Part shown: positions 46,375 to 54,386 of the stretch, piece by piece
Position numbering within the stretch: the first letter of the stretch is position 1
How the letters are laid out: every line of letters begins with the position of its first letter
Source of the DNA: Saccharothrix sp. NRRL B-16314
Lineage (GTDB): Bacteria > Actinomycetota > Actinomycetes > Mycobacteriales > Pseudonocardiaceae
Reading direction: 5' to 3'
Length of the DNA stretch: 64,000 nucleotides
Assembly (NCBI RefSeq): GCF_000716595.1
Contig: NZ_JNXC01000002.1
Location: 1 to 64,000 of the forward strand
The notes under the pieces: model-generated
Told to the model about the DNA's origin: nothing
Seen by the model: the letters and a program-made list of their open reading frames with translations, nothing else
The model's database searches: none
Position numbers and translations under genes: made by a program

Positions 46375-47157
46375 GTGACTGGACCCGCGTCACCCGCTCG
46401 GCCGAACGCGGTCAAGTCGGCCGATCGGACTGTGGAACTGCTCGAAGTGCTGTCGTCGTCGGACCGCCCGCTGACGCTGACCGAACTGCACCGTGAGCTG
46501 AGCTACCCGAAGTCGAGCCTCTACATGCTGTTGCAGACGCTCGTCGCCCGCGGGTGGGTGGAACTCGACCCGAGCCGCGGCACCTACGGCATCGGCGTGC
46601 GCGCGCTGCTCGTCGGCACGTCGTACCTCGACCACGACCCGGTGGTGCAGGTCGCCATCCGGGTGATGGAACAGGTCCGCCGGGAGATCAACGAGACGGT
46701 CCACCTGGCCCGGCTCGACGGCGGGGACGTGGTGTACCTGGCGAGCCGCGAGTCCGAGCACCACCTGCGCGTGGTGTCCCGCGTCGGCCGCCGGCTGCCC
46801 GCGCACGCCACGTCGCTGGGCAAGGCGCTGCTCGCCGCCCGCACCCCGGCCGAGGTCGACGCGATCCTGCCCGCGCGGCTGGACCCGCTGACCCCCAACA
46901 CGATCATCGAACGCCCGGCGCTGCACACGCAGCTCGCGGGGTTCCGCGCGATCGGCTACGCGCACGAACGCGAAGAGAACACCCCCGGCCTCGGCTGCTT
47001 CGCCGTCGCCCTGCCGTACCGGAACCCGGTGCTCGACGCGATGAGCTGCTCCGTGCCGCTGGGCCGGCTCGACCCGGACCACGAACGACAGGTCATCGAA
47101 GCACTGCTGCACGCCGCCCGAACGATCACCGAACTGCTCCGCCAGTTCGGCCGCTGA
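46375..47157 (+). CDS. IclR-family transcriptional regulator
   Basis: 260-residue regulator. A winged helix at residues ~12-65 (SADRTVELLEVLSSSDRPLTLTELHRELSYPKSSLYMLLQ, read as separate helices) is followed by the IclR ligand-binding domain with SRVGRRLPAHATSLGKALLA and GYAHEREENTPGLGCFAVALP. IclR members frequently control uronate and aldarate catabolism. GTG at 46375 has GGAGG five bases upstream; TTG at 46372 is an alternative. udh follows in 24 bp, so the regulator leads the rightward operon. Confidence 0.93.
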   Translation: MTGPASPARPNAVKSADRTVELLEVLSSSDRPLTLTELHRELSYPKSSLYMLLQTLVARGWVELDPSRGTYGIGVRALLVGTSYLDHDPVVQVAIRVMEQVRREINETVHLARLDGGDVVYLASRESEHHLRVVSRVGRRLPAHATSLGKALLAARTPAEVDAILPARLDPLTPNTIIERPALHTQLAGFRAIGYAHEREENTPGLGCFAVALPYRNPVLDAMSCSVPLGRLDPDHERQVIEALLHAARTITELLRQFGR

Positions 47158-47181
47158 TACCGATTGCCGAAAGGGCTCACC

Positions 47182-48006
47182 GTGACCGCACGAATCCTCA
47201 TCACCGGCGCCGCAGGCATAGTCGGCACGCTCATGCGCACCCGGCTGGCCGCGCCGGACCGGACCCTGCGCCTGCTGGACATCGCCCCGTTGCCGCCGGC
47301 CGCCGAAGGTGAGCAGGTCGAGCTGGTCACGGCGTCGGTGACCGACGCCGCCGCCATGGCGGCGGCGTGCGAGGGCGTCGACGCGGTGATCCACCTCGGT
47401 GGGCACAGCCTGGAACGGCCGTGGGCGGACATCCTGGACGTGAACATCAACGGCACGCACGTGGTGCTGGAGGCGGCGCGTCAAGCCGGGGTCAAGCGGG
47501 TGGTGCTGGCGAGTTCCAACCACGCCGTCGGGTACTACGAGCGTTCGTCGGGTGAGGCGGGCGACTACCTGTTCCCGCAGCCGGACACGTACTACGGCGT
47601 GAGCAAGGTGGCGCTGGAGGCGTTGGGGAGCCTGTACGCGTCGCGGTACGGCATGGACGTGATCGCGATCCGGATCGGGTCGTGCTTCGAGAAGCCGCGT
47701 GACTCCCGGATGCTGTCGACGTGGTTGTCGCCCGACGACGGCGCGCGGCTGTTCGAGGCCTGCCTGTCGGCGCCGTCGCCCGGGTTCCGGGTGGTGTGGG
47801 GCGTGTCGGACAACAAGCGCCGGTGGTTCTCGTTGGCCGAGGCGGAGGCGCTGGGCTACAAGTCCGAGGACGACTCGGAGGTCTACGCGGCCGAGGTGCT
47901 GGAGGCGAGCGGTGAACCGCCGGCCGATTCACCGGCCCGCGTGTACCTGGGTGGCGTGTGGTGCAGCTCCGAGTTCGACACCGCGGTGAAGGAGGCCGGT
48001 CGATGA
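47182..48006 (+). CDS. udh: Uronate dehydrogenase
   Basis: 274-residue SDR-extended dehydrogenase that oxidises D-glucuronate or D-galacturonate to the aldarolactone with NAD+. ILITGAAGIVGTLM is the NAD-binding loop, LLDIAPLP follows strand two, and the catalytic Tyr and Lys lie in YYGVSK (~residue 136). ASSNHAVGYY and HLGGHSLERPW match the bacterial Udh family. GTG at 47182 has GAAAGGG upstream. The stop overlaps the next start as ATGA. Its position with gudD, kdgD and a semialdehyde dehydrogenase supports the uronate role. Confidence 0.92.
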   Translation: MTARILITGAAGIVGTLMRTRLAAPDRTLRLLDIAPLPPAAEGEQVELVTASVTDAAAMAAACEGVDAVIHLGGHSLERPWADILDVNINGTHVVLEAARQAGVKRVVLASSNHAVGYYERSSGEAGDYLFPQPDTYYGVSKVALEALGSLYASRYGMDVIAIRIGSCFEKPRDSRMLSTWLSPDDGARLFEACLSAPSPGFRVVWGVSDNKRRWFSLAEAEALGYKSEDDSEVYAAEVLEASGEPPADSPARVYLGGVWCSSEFDTAVKEAGR

Positions 48007-49496
48007 GCGGCGTGCAGGGGTACGACCCGCGGACCGGTGCGGCGGTCGGTGAGGCGGTGCCGGAGACGTCTGACCGCGAGGTCGACGCGGTGGCCCGTGC
48101 CGGGGCGGCGGCGTTCCCGTCGTGGTCCGGGTTGCCGGCCGTCGAGCGCGCTTCCGTGCTGGACGCGGTGGCCGACGCGTTGGACGGATCGGCCGCGGAG
48201 CTGGTGGAGATCGCCGACGCGGAGACGGCGCTGGGCGTGCCTCGGTTGACGACGGAGTTGAAGCGGACCACGAACCAGCTGCGGCTGTTCGGTGACGTGC
48301 TGCGCGAGGGCAGCTACGTCGAGGCGACCCTGGACTCGGCGAACCCGGACATCATCCCGCCGCGCCCAATGCTGCGCCGGATGCTCCGTCCACTCGGGAC
48401 GGTCGCGGTGTTCGCGGCGTCGAACTTCCCGTTCGCGTTCTCGGTGGCCGGCGGTGACACCGCGTCGGCCCTGGCCGCCGGGTGTCCGGTGGTCGTGAAG
48501 GCGCACCCGTCGCACCCCGGCACGTCGCGCTTGACGGCGCAGATCGTGGCATCCGTCGTGCCGGCGGGGGTCTTCGGCGTCGTGCACGGCCAGCAGGCCG
48601 GTGTCGCGCTGGTCAAGCACCCGGCGATCAAGGCCGTCGGGTTCACCGGTTCCACCGGCGGCGGCCGGGCGTTGTTCGACCTCGCGTCCGCCCGTCCCGA
48701 CCCGATCCCGTTCTACGGCGAGCTGGGCAGCGTCAACCCGACCGTGGTCCTCCCCCAAGCCGCCGCCGCGCGGCCCGAGGGATTCGCCGCGGAGTTCGCA
48801 GGGTCGCTGACGCTCGGCGTGGGGCAGTTCTGCACCAACCCCGGTCTGGTGTTCGCGCCGGAGAGCCTGGTGCCCGCGCTGGCCGACGCCGTGTCCGCGG
48901 CGGTGGGCGGCCCGATGCTCAACGAGCGCATGTCCGACTCGTACCGGTCCGGCACGGAGGGCTTGGCCGCGTCGGGCCTGGCGGCCCTGGTCGCGTCCGG
49001 CACCGCGCCCACCGAGGGCTGGAGCGTCGAACCCCGCCTCTACCAGGTCCCGCTGGACACGTTCGCGGAGAACCTGGAGAAGCTGACCGAGGAGCACTTC
49101 GGCCCGGCGGCGATCGTGGTGACCTACACCGATCCCGCCGACCTGGAGCCGGTCCTCCCCCGCCTGCCCGGCACCCTCACCGGCACCGTGCACGCGAGCG
49201 ATGCCGAGCACGACGCGGCCGGCCGGATCGCGGAGTCGCTGCGCCCGGTGGTGGGACGGCTCATCTTCAACGGCTGGCCGACCGGCGTGGCGGTCGCCTG
49301 GGGCATGCACCACGGCGGACCTTGGCCCTCCACCACCAACCCGCTCCACACGTCCGTCGGTGCCACCTCGATCCGGCGGTGGGTCGCACCGGTGAGCTAC
49401 CAGTCCTGGCCGGACGCGCTGCTGCCGGCCGAGCTGCGCGAGGACAACCCGCTGGGCATCCCCCGCCGGGTGGACGGGGTGCTGGACGTCCACTGA
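48003..49496 (+). CDS. 2-oxoglutarate semialdehyde (2,5-dioxovalerate) dehydrogenase
   Basis: 497-residue aldehyde dehydrogenase. FAASNFPFAFSVAGGDTASALAAG is read as separate strands, VKAHPSHPGTS contains the cofactor Lys, GFTGSTGGGRAL the coenzyme loop, ELGSVNP the catalytic Glu region and GQFCTNPGL the nucleophilic Cys. The GQFCTxPGL form is typical of the aldarate-pathway semialdehyde dehydrogenases rather than of generic aldehyde dehydrogenases. It completes the route from uronate to 2-oxoglutarate. ATG at 48003 overlaps the udh stop. NAD or NADP preference is not evident. Confidence 0.92.
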   Translation: MSGVQGYDPRTGAAVGEAVPETSDREVDAVARAGAAAFPSWSGLPAVERASVLDAVADALDGSAAELVEIADAETALGVPRLTTELKRTTNQLRLFGDVLREGSYVEATLDSANPDIIPPRPMLRRMLRPLGTVAVFAASNFPFAFSVAGGDTASALAAGCPVVVKAHPSHPGTSRLTAQIVASVVPAGVFGVVHGQQAGVALVKHPAIKAVGFTGSTGGGRALFDLASARPDPIPFYGELGSVNPTVVLPQAAAARPEGFAAEFAGSLTLGVGQFCTNPGLVFAPESLVPALADAVSAAVGGPMLNERMSDSYRSGTEGLAASGLAALVASGTAPTEGWSVEPRLYQVPLDTFAENLEKLTEEHFGPAAIVVTYTDPADLEPVLPRLPGTLTGTVHASDAEHDAAGRIAESLRPVVGRLIFNGWPTGVAVAWGMHHGGPWPSTTNPLHTSVGATSIRRWVAPVSYQSWPDALLPAELREDNPLGIPRRVDGVLDVH

Positions 49497-49546
49497 GCAG
49501 GTCGTGATGGGCTCGGATCACGAGTCCGGCCGGGTCGACGCTCGTC

Positions 49547-49612
49547 GGCCCGGCCCGGCCCGGCCCGGCCCGGCCCGACGCGGCGCGGCTCGGCTCGGCT
49601 CGGCGAGCAGGT
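49547..49612. repeat. GC-rich simple repeat (CGGCC / CGGCT pentamers)
   Basis: Five CGGCC-type pentamers run into GACGCGGCGC and then four GGCTC pentamers, between the converging dehydrogenase and terC genes. It could fold, but no function is evident. Confidence 0.65.
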
Positions 49613-49655
49613 TCGGCGCGGGACGACGCCCTGCGGCACCGTCCGGCTCCCCGGC

Positions 49656-50714
49656 TCACGACCCGGCCGCACCGTCCCGCCGGACGCCGCCGCTCCGCTC
49701 GACAGCACTTGCCTGGACACCGTCCGCTTGGACGCCGTCCGGGCCGACACCCTCACGCTCGGCACGTTGTCGGGCCTGGCGCGACGCGACCAGGCTCGCC
49801 GCAGTCGTGATCAAGAGCACCACCACGATCACCCCGAGCGACGTCAGGATGGGGATCTCCGGCGCCCAGGAAACGCCGTGGTGGTGCAGTGCTTCGAGGA
49901 TCAGCTTCACCCCGATGAACGCGAGGATCACCGCGAGACCCTTGGCGAGGTGCACCAACCGGTCCAGCAGGCCACCGACCAGGAAGAACAACTGTCGCAA
50001 CCCCATCAACGCGAACGCGTTGGCGGTGAGCACCAGGAACGGCTCCTTGGTCAGGCCGAAGATCGCCGGGATCGAGTCCACCGCGAACAGCAGGTCCGTC
50101 GTCCCGACCGCCACCATCACGATCAGCATCGGCGTGACCAGCCGACGCCCGTCGACCCGCGTGGTGAGCGAAGCGCCGTCGTACCGCGAAGACGTGGGCA
50201 GCACCCGACGCACCTTGCGCAGCACCGCGTTCTCGGCGACCTCCTCCTCGTCCCCGCCCGGCCCCTCCTTCAGCATCTTCCACGCCGTGAAGATCAGGAA
50301 CGCGCCGAAGGCGTAGAACAGCCAGTCGAACCGGGAGATGGCCTCGGCGCCGACCGCGATGAACAACGCGCGCAGCACCAGGGCCAGCACCACACCGACG
50401 ATCAGCACCTTCTGCCGGTACTCGCGCGGCACGGCGAAGCGGCCCATGATCAGCACGAACACGAACAGGTTGTCCACGCTCAGCGAGTACTCGGTGATCC
50501 ACCCGGCGAAGAACTCGCCACCGTACTGCGGACCCGCGAACGCCAGCACACCCAACCCGAACAGCACGGCGAGCCCGACGTACACCGAGACCGACACCAG
50601 CGATTCCCGGAACGACGGGTCACGCGGGTTGCGCGCCACGAGGTAGAAGTCGAACGCGATCACCACGGCGATCCCGCCCAACGTCGCGATCCACACCCAG
50701 GTGGGCAGATCCAT
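49656..50714 (-). CDS. TerC-family integral membrane protein
   Basis: 352-residue TerC/Alx-type membrane protein with about nine hydrophobic segments. The family acidic motifs lie within the membrane: EYSLSVDNLFVFVLIM (~residues 74-90) and TDLLFAVDSIPAIFG (~205-220). The family exports Mn2+ at the membrane (Alx, MeeF/MeeY) or supports tellurite resistance. A C-terminal ~40-residue tail is low-complexity (GVGPDGVQADGVQAS). ATG at 50714 is clear. No yybP-ykoY riboswitch was recognised upstream, where only ~20 bp separate it from the next gene. Confidence 0.93.
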   Translation of the reverse strand: MDLPTWVWIATLGGIAVVIAFDFYLVARNPRDPSFRESLVSVSVYVGLAVLFGLGVLAFAGPQYGGEFFAGWITEYSLSVDNLFVFVLIMGRFAVPREYRQKVLIVGVVLALVLRALFIAVGAEAISRFDWLFYAFGAFLIFTAWKMLKEGPGGDEEEVAENAVLRKVRRVLPTSSRYDGASLTTRVDGRRLVTPMLIVMVAVGTTDLLFAVDSIPAIFGLTKEPFLVLTANAFALMGLRQLFFLVGGLLDRLVHLAKGLAVILAFIGVKLILEALHHHGVSWAPEIPILTSLGVIVVVLLITTAASLVASRQARQRAEREGVGPDGVQADGVQASAVERSGGVRRDGAAGS

Positions 50715-50736
50715 CTGTGAGCCCTTCGTCAGCCGG

Positions 50737-51114
50737 TCAGCCGATCATTCCGCAACCGATCATTTCGCAGCTGGTGATCTCACCACAGTCCGCGCGCTTC
50801 CGTCGCGCACGTACCGCGGCTTCCCGCAACACCCGAGCATGCGTCACGTAACGCTCGTACCACCGCTGCGCCGACTCGTTGCGCGAACGCACGTGATGCA
50901 GCCAGTGCGACGCGATCCGCTCGTGCAGCCACAGGAACCCGACAGCGGCGTGAACCCGCCGCCGAGCAGAGCCTCGTTCCAACCACTCCGGAGGGCAGGA
51001 CGACGGGCCACACGGGCGCGATCGTTGCGGGACCTGCCGATACCCGGAATTGTCGTACCCCGTCCCTAAGGTCGGATCAGGGGTCTGTTCGGCGGAGCAC
51101 CCCTGACACCACAA
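50737..51114 (-). CDS. Hypothetical protein upstream of terC
   Basis: Up to 125 residues. The C-terminal ~80 residues look coding: strong G/C third-position bias and an amphipathic, His/Trp/Arg-rich helix (LHERIASHWLHHVRSRNE, YERYVTHARVLREAA). The tail has three Cys. The start is uncertain: GTG at 51114, or a TTG near residue 45 after CCGGAG. It ends 22 bp before terC on the same strand and may be cotranscribed. I do not recognise the family. Confidence 0.45.
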   Translation of the reverse strand: MWCQGCSAEQTPDPTLGTGYDNSGYRQVPQRSRPCGPSSCPPEWLERGSARRRVHAAVGFLWLHERIASHWLHHVRSRNESAQRWYERYVTHARVLREAAVRARRKRADCGEITSCEMIGCGMIG

Positions 51115-51140
51115 CCGATCAGGAACGGTGCGGACCGACG

Positions 51141-51866
51141 ATGACGACGACCTATCGGATCTCCATCGACGACAGATCGGGCGCGACGCTGCGAGGGCGG
51201 GTCCACATCGTCAACCCCGACGCGGAGAGGGTCCCGCCGGGGCGCGACTTCGCGCTGCGGTTGATCGTCGAGGTGTGGCACCGCGTCCGCGAGGACTACC
51301 TCTTCACGTCGTCCGGCGAGAACCTGCCCGACGACCGGGTGCACCGCGACCCGACCGAGCTCCGGGCCGTCACGGAGGGTTCGGAGCTGAGGGAGGAGTT
51401 CGAACGGCTGTGGGCACTCGACCACGGCGCGGAGGTTCGCCTGTCCGACGAGCAGGTGGCGGAGATCGAAGCGTGCCGCGAGATCCGCGACCACGGGCAG
51501 CGGGAGTCCGCCAGACACGCGCTGAAGGCGAGGTACGGCGTCGAGTCCCTGTCCGTGAGCTTCGACGGGACTCCCCACCTCCGGACCACCCGCGACGGTC
51601 ACGCGTTCCACGACCGGGCGGGTGGGATCGTCACGGACTACACCCTCGGCGAGATGCGGAACTGGCCACCACCGTGGGACTTCGGCGACGACGTCGACCC
51701 GGACGACTTCGACGAGGACGAGTACTCGGACAGGCTGGATCGGATGGCCCTGGAGGACTACCCGTACACCGAGTTCAGGATCACCGTGAAGGACGACCGC
51801 TACCTGGACCACCTGGGTGGCGGCATCCACCTCGCGACCACCCTCTTCGGCGAGTTCGGCCGGTAG
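51141..51866 (+). CDS. Hypothetical protein
   Basis: 241-residue soluble protein beginning MTTTYRISIDDRSG. It combines a beta-rich N-terminus, an Arg/Glu-rich middle (SDEQVAEIEACREIRDHGQRES in two helices) and an extremely acidic segment near residue 190 (DDVDPDDFDEDEY). No membrane segment or recognisable catalytic motif is present. Codon use is like that of the neighbours. It faces the preceding gene divergently with ~25 bp between starts. No function can be proposed. Confidence 0.7.
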   Translation: MTTTYRISIDDRSGATLRGRVHIVNPDAERVPPGRDFALRLIVEVWHRVREDYLFTSSGENLPDDRVHRDPTELRAVTEGSELREEFERLWALDHGAEVRLSDEQVAEIEACREIRDHGQRESARHALKARYGVESLSVSFDGTPHLRTTRDGHAFHDRAGGIVTDYTLGEMRNWPPPWDFGDDVDPDDFDEDEYSDRLDRMALEDYPYTEFRITVKDDRYLDHLGGGIHLATTLFGEFGR

Positions 51867-51906
51867 GGATCGGGGCGGGCACTGCCGGTCCGGACCTCGG
51901 CACCGG

Positions 51907-52842
51907 TCACCACGATCCGACGACCGGGTCGTCGTGCTCGCGCTGCCGCCACGCCTCGGTGATGCGTCCGAGCCGGCCCGGTGCGGCGATGCCGCGCACG
52001 GTCGCGATCTTGTCGTCCCGGAGCTCCAGGACGCCCACGCCCACCACTCGATCGTCCACCACGGCGATCAGGGCAGGTGAGCCGTTGACCACGCCGGCGT
52101 GGAACGCCACGGAGCCGCCGACCAGCCTCCGCTTCGCCGGGGTCGCCTTGAAACCGGCCCGCAGGGCGTTGGCGACCCGCCCGGGGTCCGTGTACCGCAG
52201 CAGCTTCTCGGTCAACCCGGCGCCGTCGGAGATCGCGGCCACGTCGGCGGTCAGCAACGCGACCAGCCGATCCGTGTGACCGGAGGAGGCGGCGGCTATG
52301 AACGCCTCGACGATCCGGCGCGCCGTGGCGCGGTCGACCTCGCCGACGCTGCGCCCCGCGCTGACGTGCCGCCGGGCGCGATGGGCGTGCTGCTGGCTCG
52401 CGGACTCGGTGATGTCGAGGATCTCGGCGATCTCGGCGTGGCTGTAGGAGAACGCTTCGCGCAGCACGTAGACGGCCCGCTCGACCGGCGGCAGGCGTTC
52501 CAAGAGCGTCAGCACCGCCAACGTCACCGACTCGCGCTGCTCGAAGGTGTCGGCCGGACCCAGCATCGGGTCGCCGTCGAGCAGCGGTTCGGGCAGCCAG
52601 GCGCCGACCGCGCGCTCGCGCCGCGTCTTCGCCGAGCGGAGCCGGTCGAGGGACAGGTTGGTGACCACCTTCGTCAACCACGCCTCGGGCACCTCGATGT
52701 GGTCCCGGTCGGCCGCCTGCCAGCGCAGGAACGCGTCCTGCACCATGTCCTCCGCGTCCGCCGCCGAGCCCAGCAGGCGGTAGGCCAACGAGGCCAGCCG
52801 GTCCCGGCTGGCCTCGAAACGCTCCACGGTCGCGCTGTCCAT
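51907..52842 (-). CDS. ECF41-type (SigJ-like) RNA polymerase sigma factor
   Basis: 311-residue ECF sigma factor with a C-terminal SnoaL-like extension. Sigma region 2 (LASLAYRLLGSAADAEDMVQDAFLRW in two helices) and region 4 (LPPVERAVYVLREAFSYSHAEIAEIL) occupy the first ~170 residues. The SnoaL domain follows (IVEAFIAAASSGHTDRLVALLTADVAAISDG). ECF41 members carry a DGGGK motif there that controls activity; here it reads DGAGL. No anti-sigma gene is adjacent, as expected for this group. ATG at 52842 lies 10 bp after the oxidoreductase stop. Confidence 0.93.
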   Translation of the reverse strand: MDSATVERFEASRDRLASLAYRLLGSAADAEDMVQDAFLRWQAADRDHIEVPEAWLTKVVTNLSLDRLRSAKTRRERAVGAWLPEPLLDGDPMLGPADTFEQRESVTLAVLTLLERLPPVERAVYVLREAFSYSHAEIAEILDITESASQQHAHRARRHVSAGRSVGEVDRATARRIVEAFIAAASSGHTDRLVALLTADVAAISDGAGLTEKLLRYTDPGRVANALRAGFKATPAKRRLVGGSVAFHAGVVNGSPALIAVVDDRVVGVGVLELRDDKIATVRGIAAPGRLGRITEAWRQREHDDPVVGSW

Positions 52843-52852
52843 GGACACCACG

Positions 52853-54043
52853 CTAGGCGGTGACCGCTTTGGTCGAGCGGGTGGACGCGGTCGCCAGGCG
52901 GTGCCTGCGGGTCGGCATGCCGAACGTCGGGTGGCCCACGCCGTAGGCCGCCGTCCGCAGGATGAACGACTTGAAGCGCGCCGCCGCACGTCCGCGCAGG
53001 GCCCACGACTTCGACCGCACGTCGCCGTCGACCGCCTGGAAGATCGCGTCCTGCCGACCGAGGCTGATGTGGTTGCCGACGTAGGACAGCGAGGTCTTCG
53101 CGATCTTGCGGCCGGTCAGGTCCCCGATGATCGCGGCCACCGCCTGGATGCCGGTGTACCCCGCCGAGGCGCAGGACATCGGCAGAGGCCGACCGTTCTC
53201 GCCGATGACGTGAACGCTGTCGCCCGCGGCGTAGACGCTGGGGTGCGAGACCGACCTCATCATGCGGTCGACCAGGATCTGGCCGGTCTCCGCGACTTCG
53301 AGCCCGCTGGCGGCGGCGATGGGGTGGACGGCGAACCCCGCGGCCCACACGGTCGCGTCGGCGGCGAGACGGGTCCCGTCGGCGGTGATCGCGCCCGTCG
53401 ACTCGACGCGGTCGACGGTGGCGTGCTCGTGGACCTTGATGCCGAGCCGGTCGAAGGCCCGCAGCAGGTGGGGACGGGCCTTCGGGCCCAGCCACCCGCC
53501 CAGTTCGCCGCTGGTGGCGAGGGTGACGTCGAGTCCGGGCCGGGATTCGGCGATCTCGGTGGCGACCTCGATCGCGGTCAGGTTGCCGCCGACGACCAGC
53601 ACCGTCCCGCGCTCGCCCAGCTCGTTCAGGCGCCGGCGCAGGCGCAGCGCCGAAGGCTTCGTGGCGACGTGGAAGGCGTGCTCGTCCACACCCGGGACGC
53701 CGTGGTCGGCGATGGTGCTGCCGAGCGCGTAGAGAAGGGTGTCGTACTCGAGCCGGTCGGTTTCCCCGCCGTCGGTCACGGTGACGGTCCGCTGCTCGAC
53801 GTCGACCGCGGTGACGTGCGCCACGCGCAGGTTGATACCGGTGCCCGTGAAGACCTCCTTCAACTCGTAGCGGCGCAAGTCCTGACCGGCGGCGAGCTGG
53901 TGCATGCGGAGCCGCTCGACGAAGTCGGGTTCGGCGTTGACCACGGTGATCTCGACGTCGTCGGGGTGGAGGCGGCGGGCGAGGTTTCCAGCGGCGTAGG
54001 CGCCGGCGTACCCGGCTCCGAGGACGATGATGCGGTGCGGCAT
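52853..54043 (-). CDS. FAD-dependent NAD(P)/FAD oxidoreductase (NDH-2-like)
   Basis: 396-residue flavoprotein with two Rossmann folds: FAD-binding VLGAGYAGAYAAGNL at the N-terminus, NAD-binding VLVVGGNLTAIEVATEI at ~residue 150 (GxGxxxxE modified to GGNLTAIE), and the second FAD motif SVYAAGDSVHV near residue 275. It resembles type II NADH dehydrogenases or DoxA-like reductases; no redox-active Cys pair and no clear membrane helix are visible. It is the probable regulon member of the ECF41 factor encoded just downstream, and its promoter at 54078-54104 fits the ECF41 consensus. Confidence 0.9.
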   Translation of the reverse strand: MPHRIIVLGAGYAGAYAAGNLARRLHPDDVEITVVNAEPDFVERLRMHQLAAGQDLRRYELKEVFTGTGINLRVAHVTAVDVEQRTVTVTDGGETDRLEYDTLLYALGSTIADHGVPGVDEHAFHVATKPSALRLRRRLNELGERGTVLVVGGNLTAIEVATEIAESRPGLDVTLATSGELGGWLGPKARPHLLRAFDRLGIKVHEHATVDRVESTGAITADGTRLAADATVWAAGFAVHPIAAASGLEVAETGQILVDRMMRSVSHPSVYAAGDSVHVIGENGRPLPMSCASAGYTGIQAVAAIIGDLTGRKIAKTSLSYVGNHISLGRQDAIFQAVDGDVRSKSWALRGRAAARFKSFILRTAAYGVGHPTFGMPTRRHRLATASTRSTKAVTA

Positions 54044-54077
54044 GTTCGTGCTCCTGTCTGGTTCGCTCGCCCCTCTG

Positions 54078-54104
54078 AACGGGACAGCGCCGCGATCCCT
54101 GACA
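54078..54104 (-). promoter_or_regulatory. Predicted ECF41 promoter of the oxidoreductase-sigma operon
   Basis: On the minus strand TGTCAGG (54104-54098) is separated by exactly 16 bases from CGTT (54081-54078). The published ECF41 target pattern is TGTCACA-N16-CGTC, so five of seven and three of four positions match with correct spacing. It lies 35 bases upstream of the oxidoreductase ATG. Confidence 0.72.
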
Positions 54105-54148
54105 GGGTCGGACTATGACCTGGATCACCGCGGGCGTTCGAGCAGGTG

Positions 54149-54381
54149 ACCGGGCGGGTCGGCCGGGCCGATCGGGTCGGCCGGGCCGATCGGGTTGGCC
54201 GAGCCGATCGGGTTGGCCGGGCGGGTCGGCCGGGCCGATCGGGTCGGCCGGGCCGATCGGGTTGGCCGAGCCGATCGGGTTGGCCGGGCGGGTTGGCCGA
54301 GCCGATCGGGTTGGCCGGGCGGATTGGCCGAGCCGATCGGGTTGGCCGGGCGGATTGGCCGAGCAACCCGATCGGGTCGGC
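54149..54381. repeat. Minisatellite of 9/18-bp units
   Basis: About 230 bp made of units such as GGTTGGCCGAGCCGATCG and GGTCGGCCGGGCCGATCG, with interspersed GGGCGGGTC variants; CGATCG recurs roughly every 18 bp. Because units are multiples of three, long frames stay open on both strands (GRADRVGRADRV-type and RPTRSARPTRSA-type peptides), which I treat as artefacts. It lies between the permease stop and the ECF41 promoter. Confidence 0.92.
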
Positions 54382-54386
54382 TGCGC

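Noticed and set aside
50715..50800. yybP-ykoY manganese riboswitch upstream of terC
   Set aside because: Only ~20 bp separate terC from the upstream frame and none of the conserved riboswitch loops can be found.
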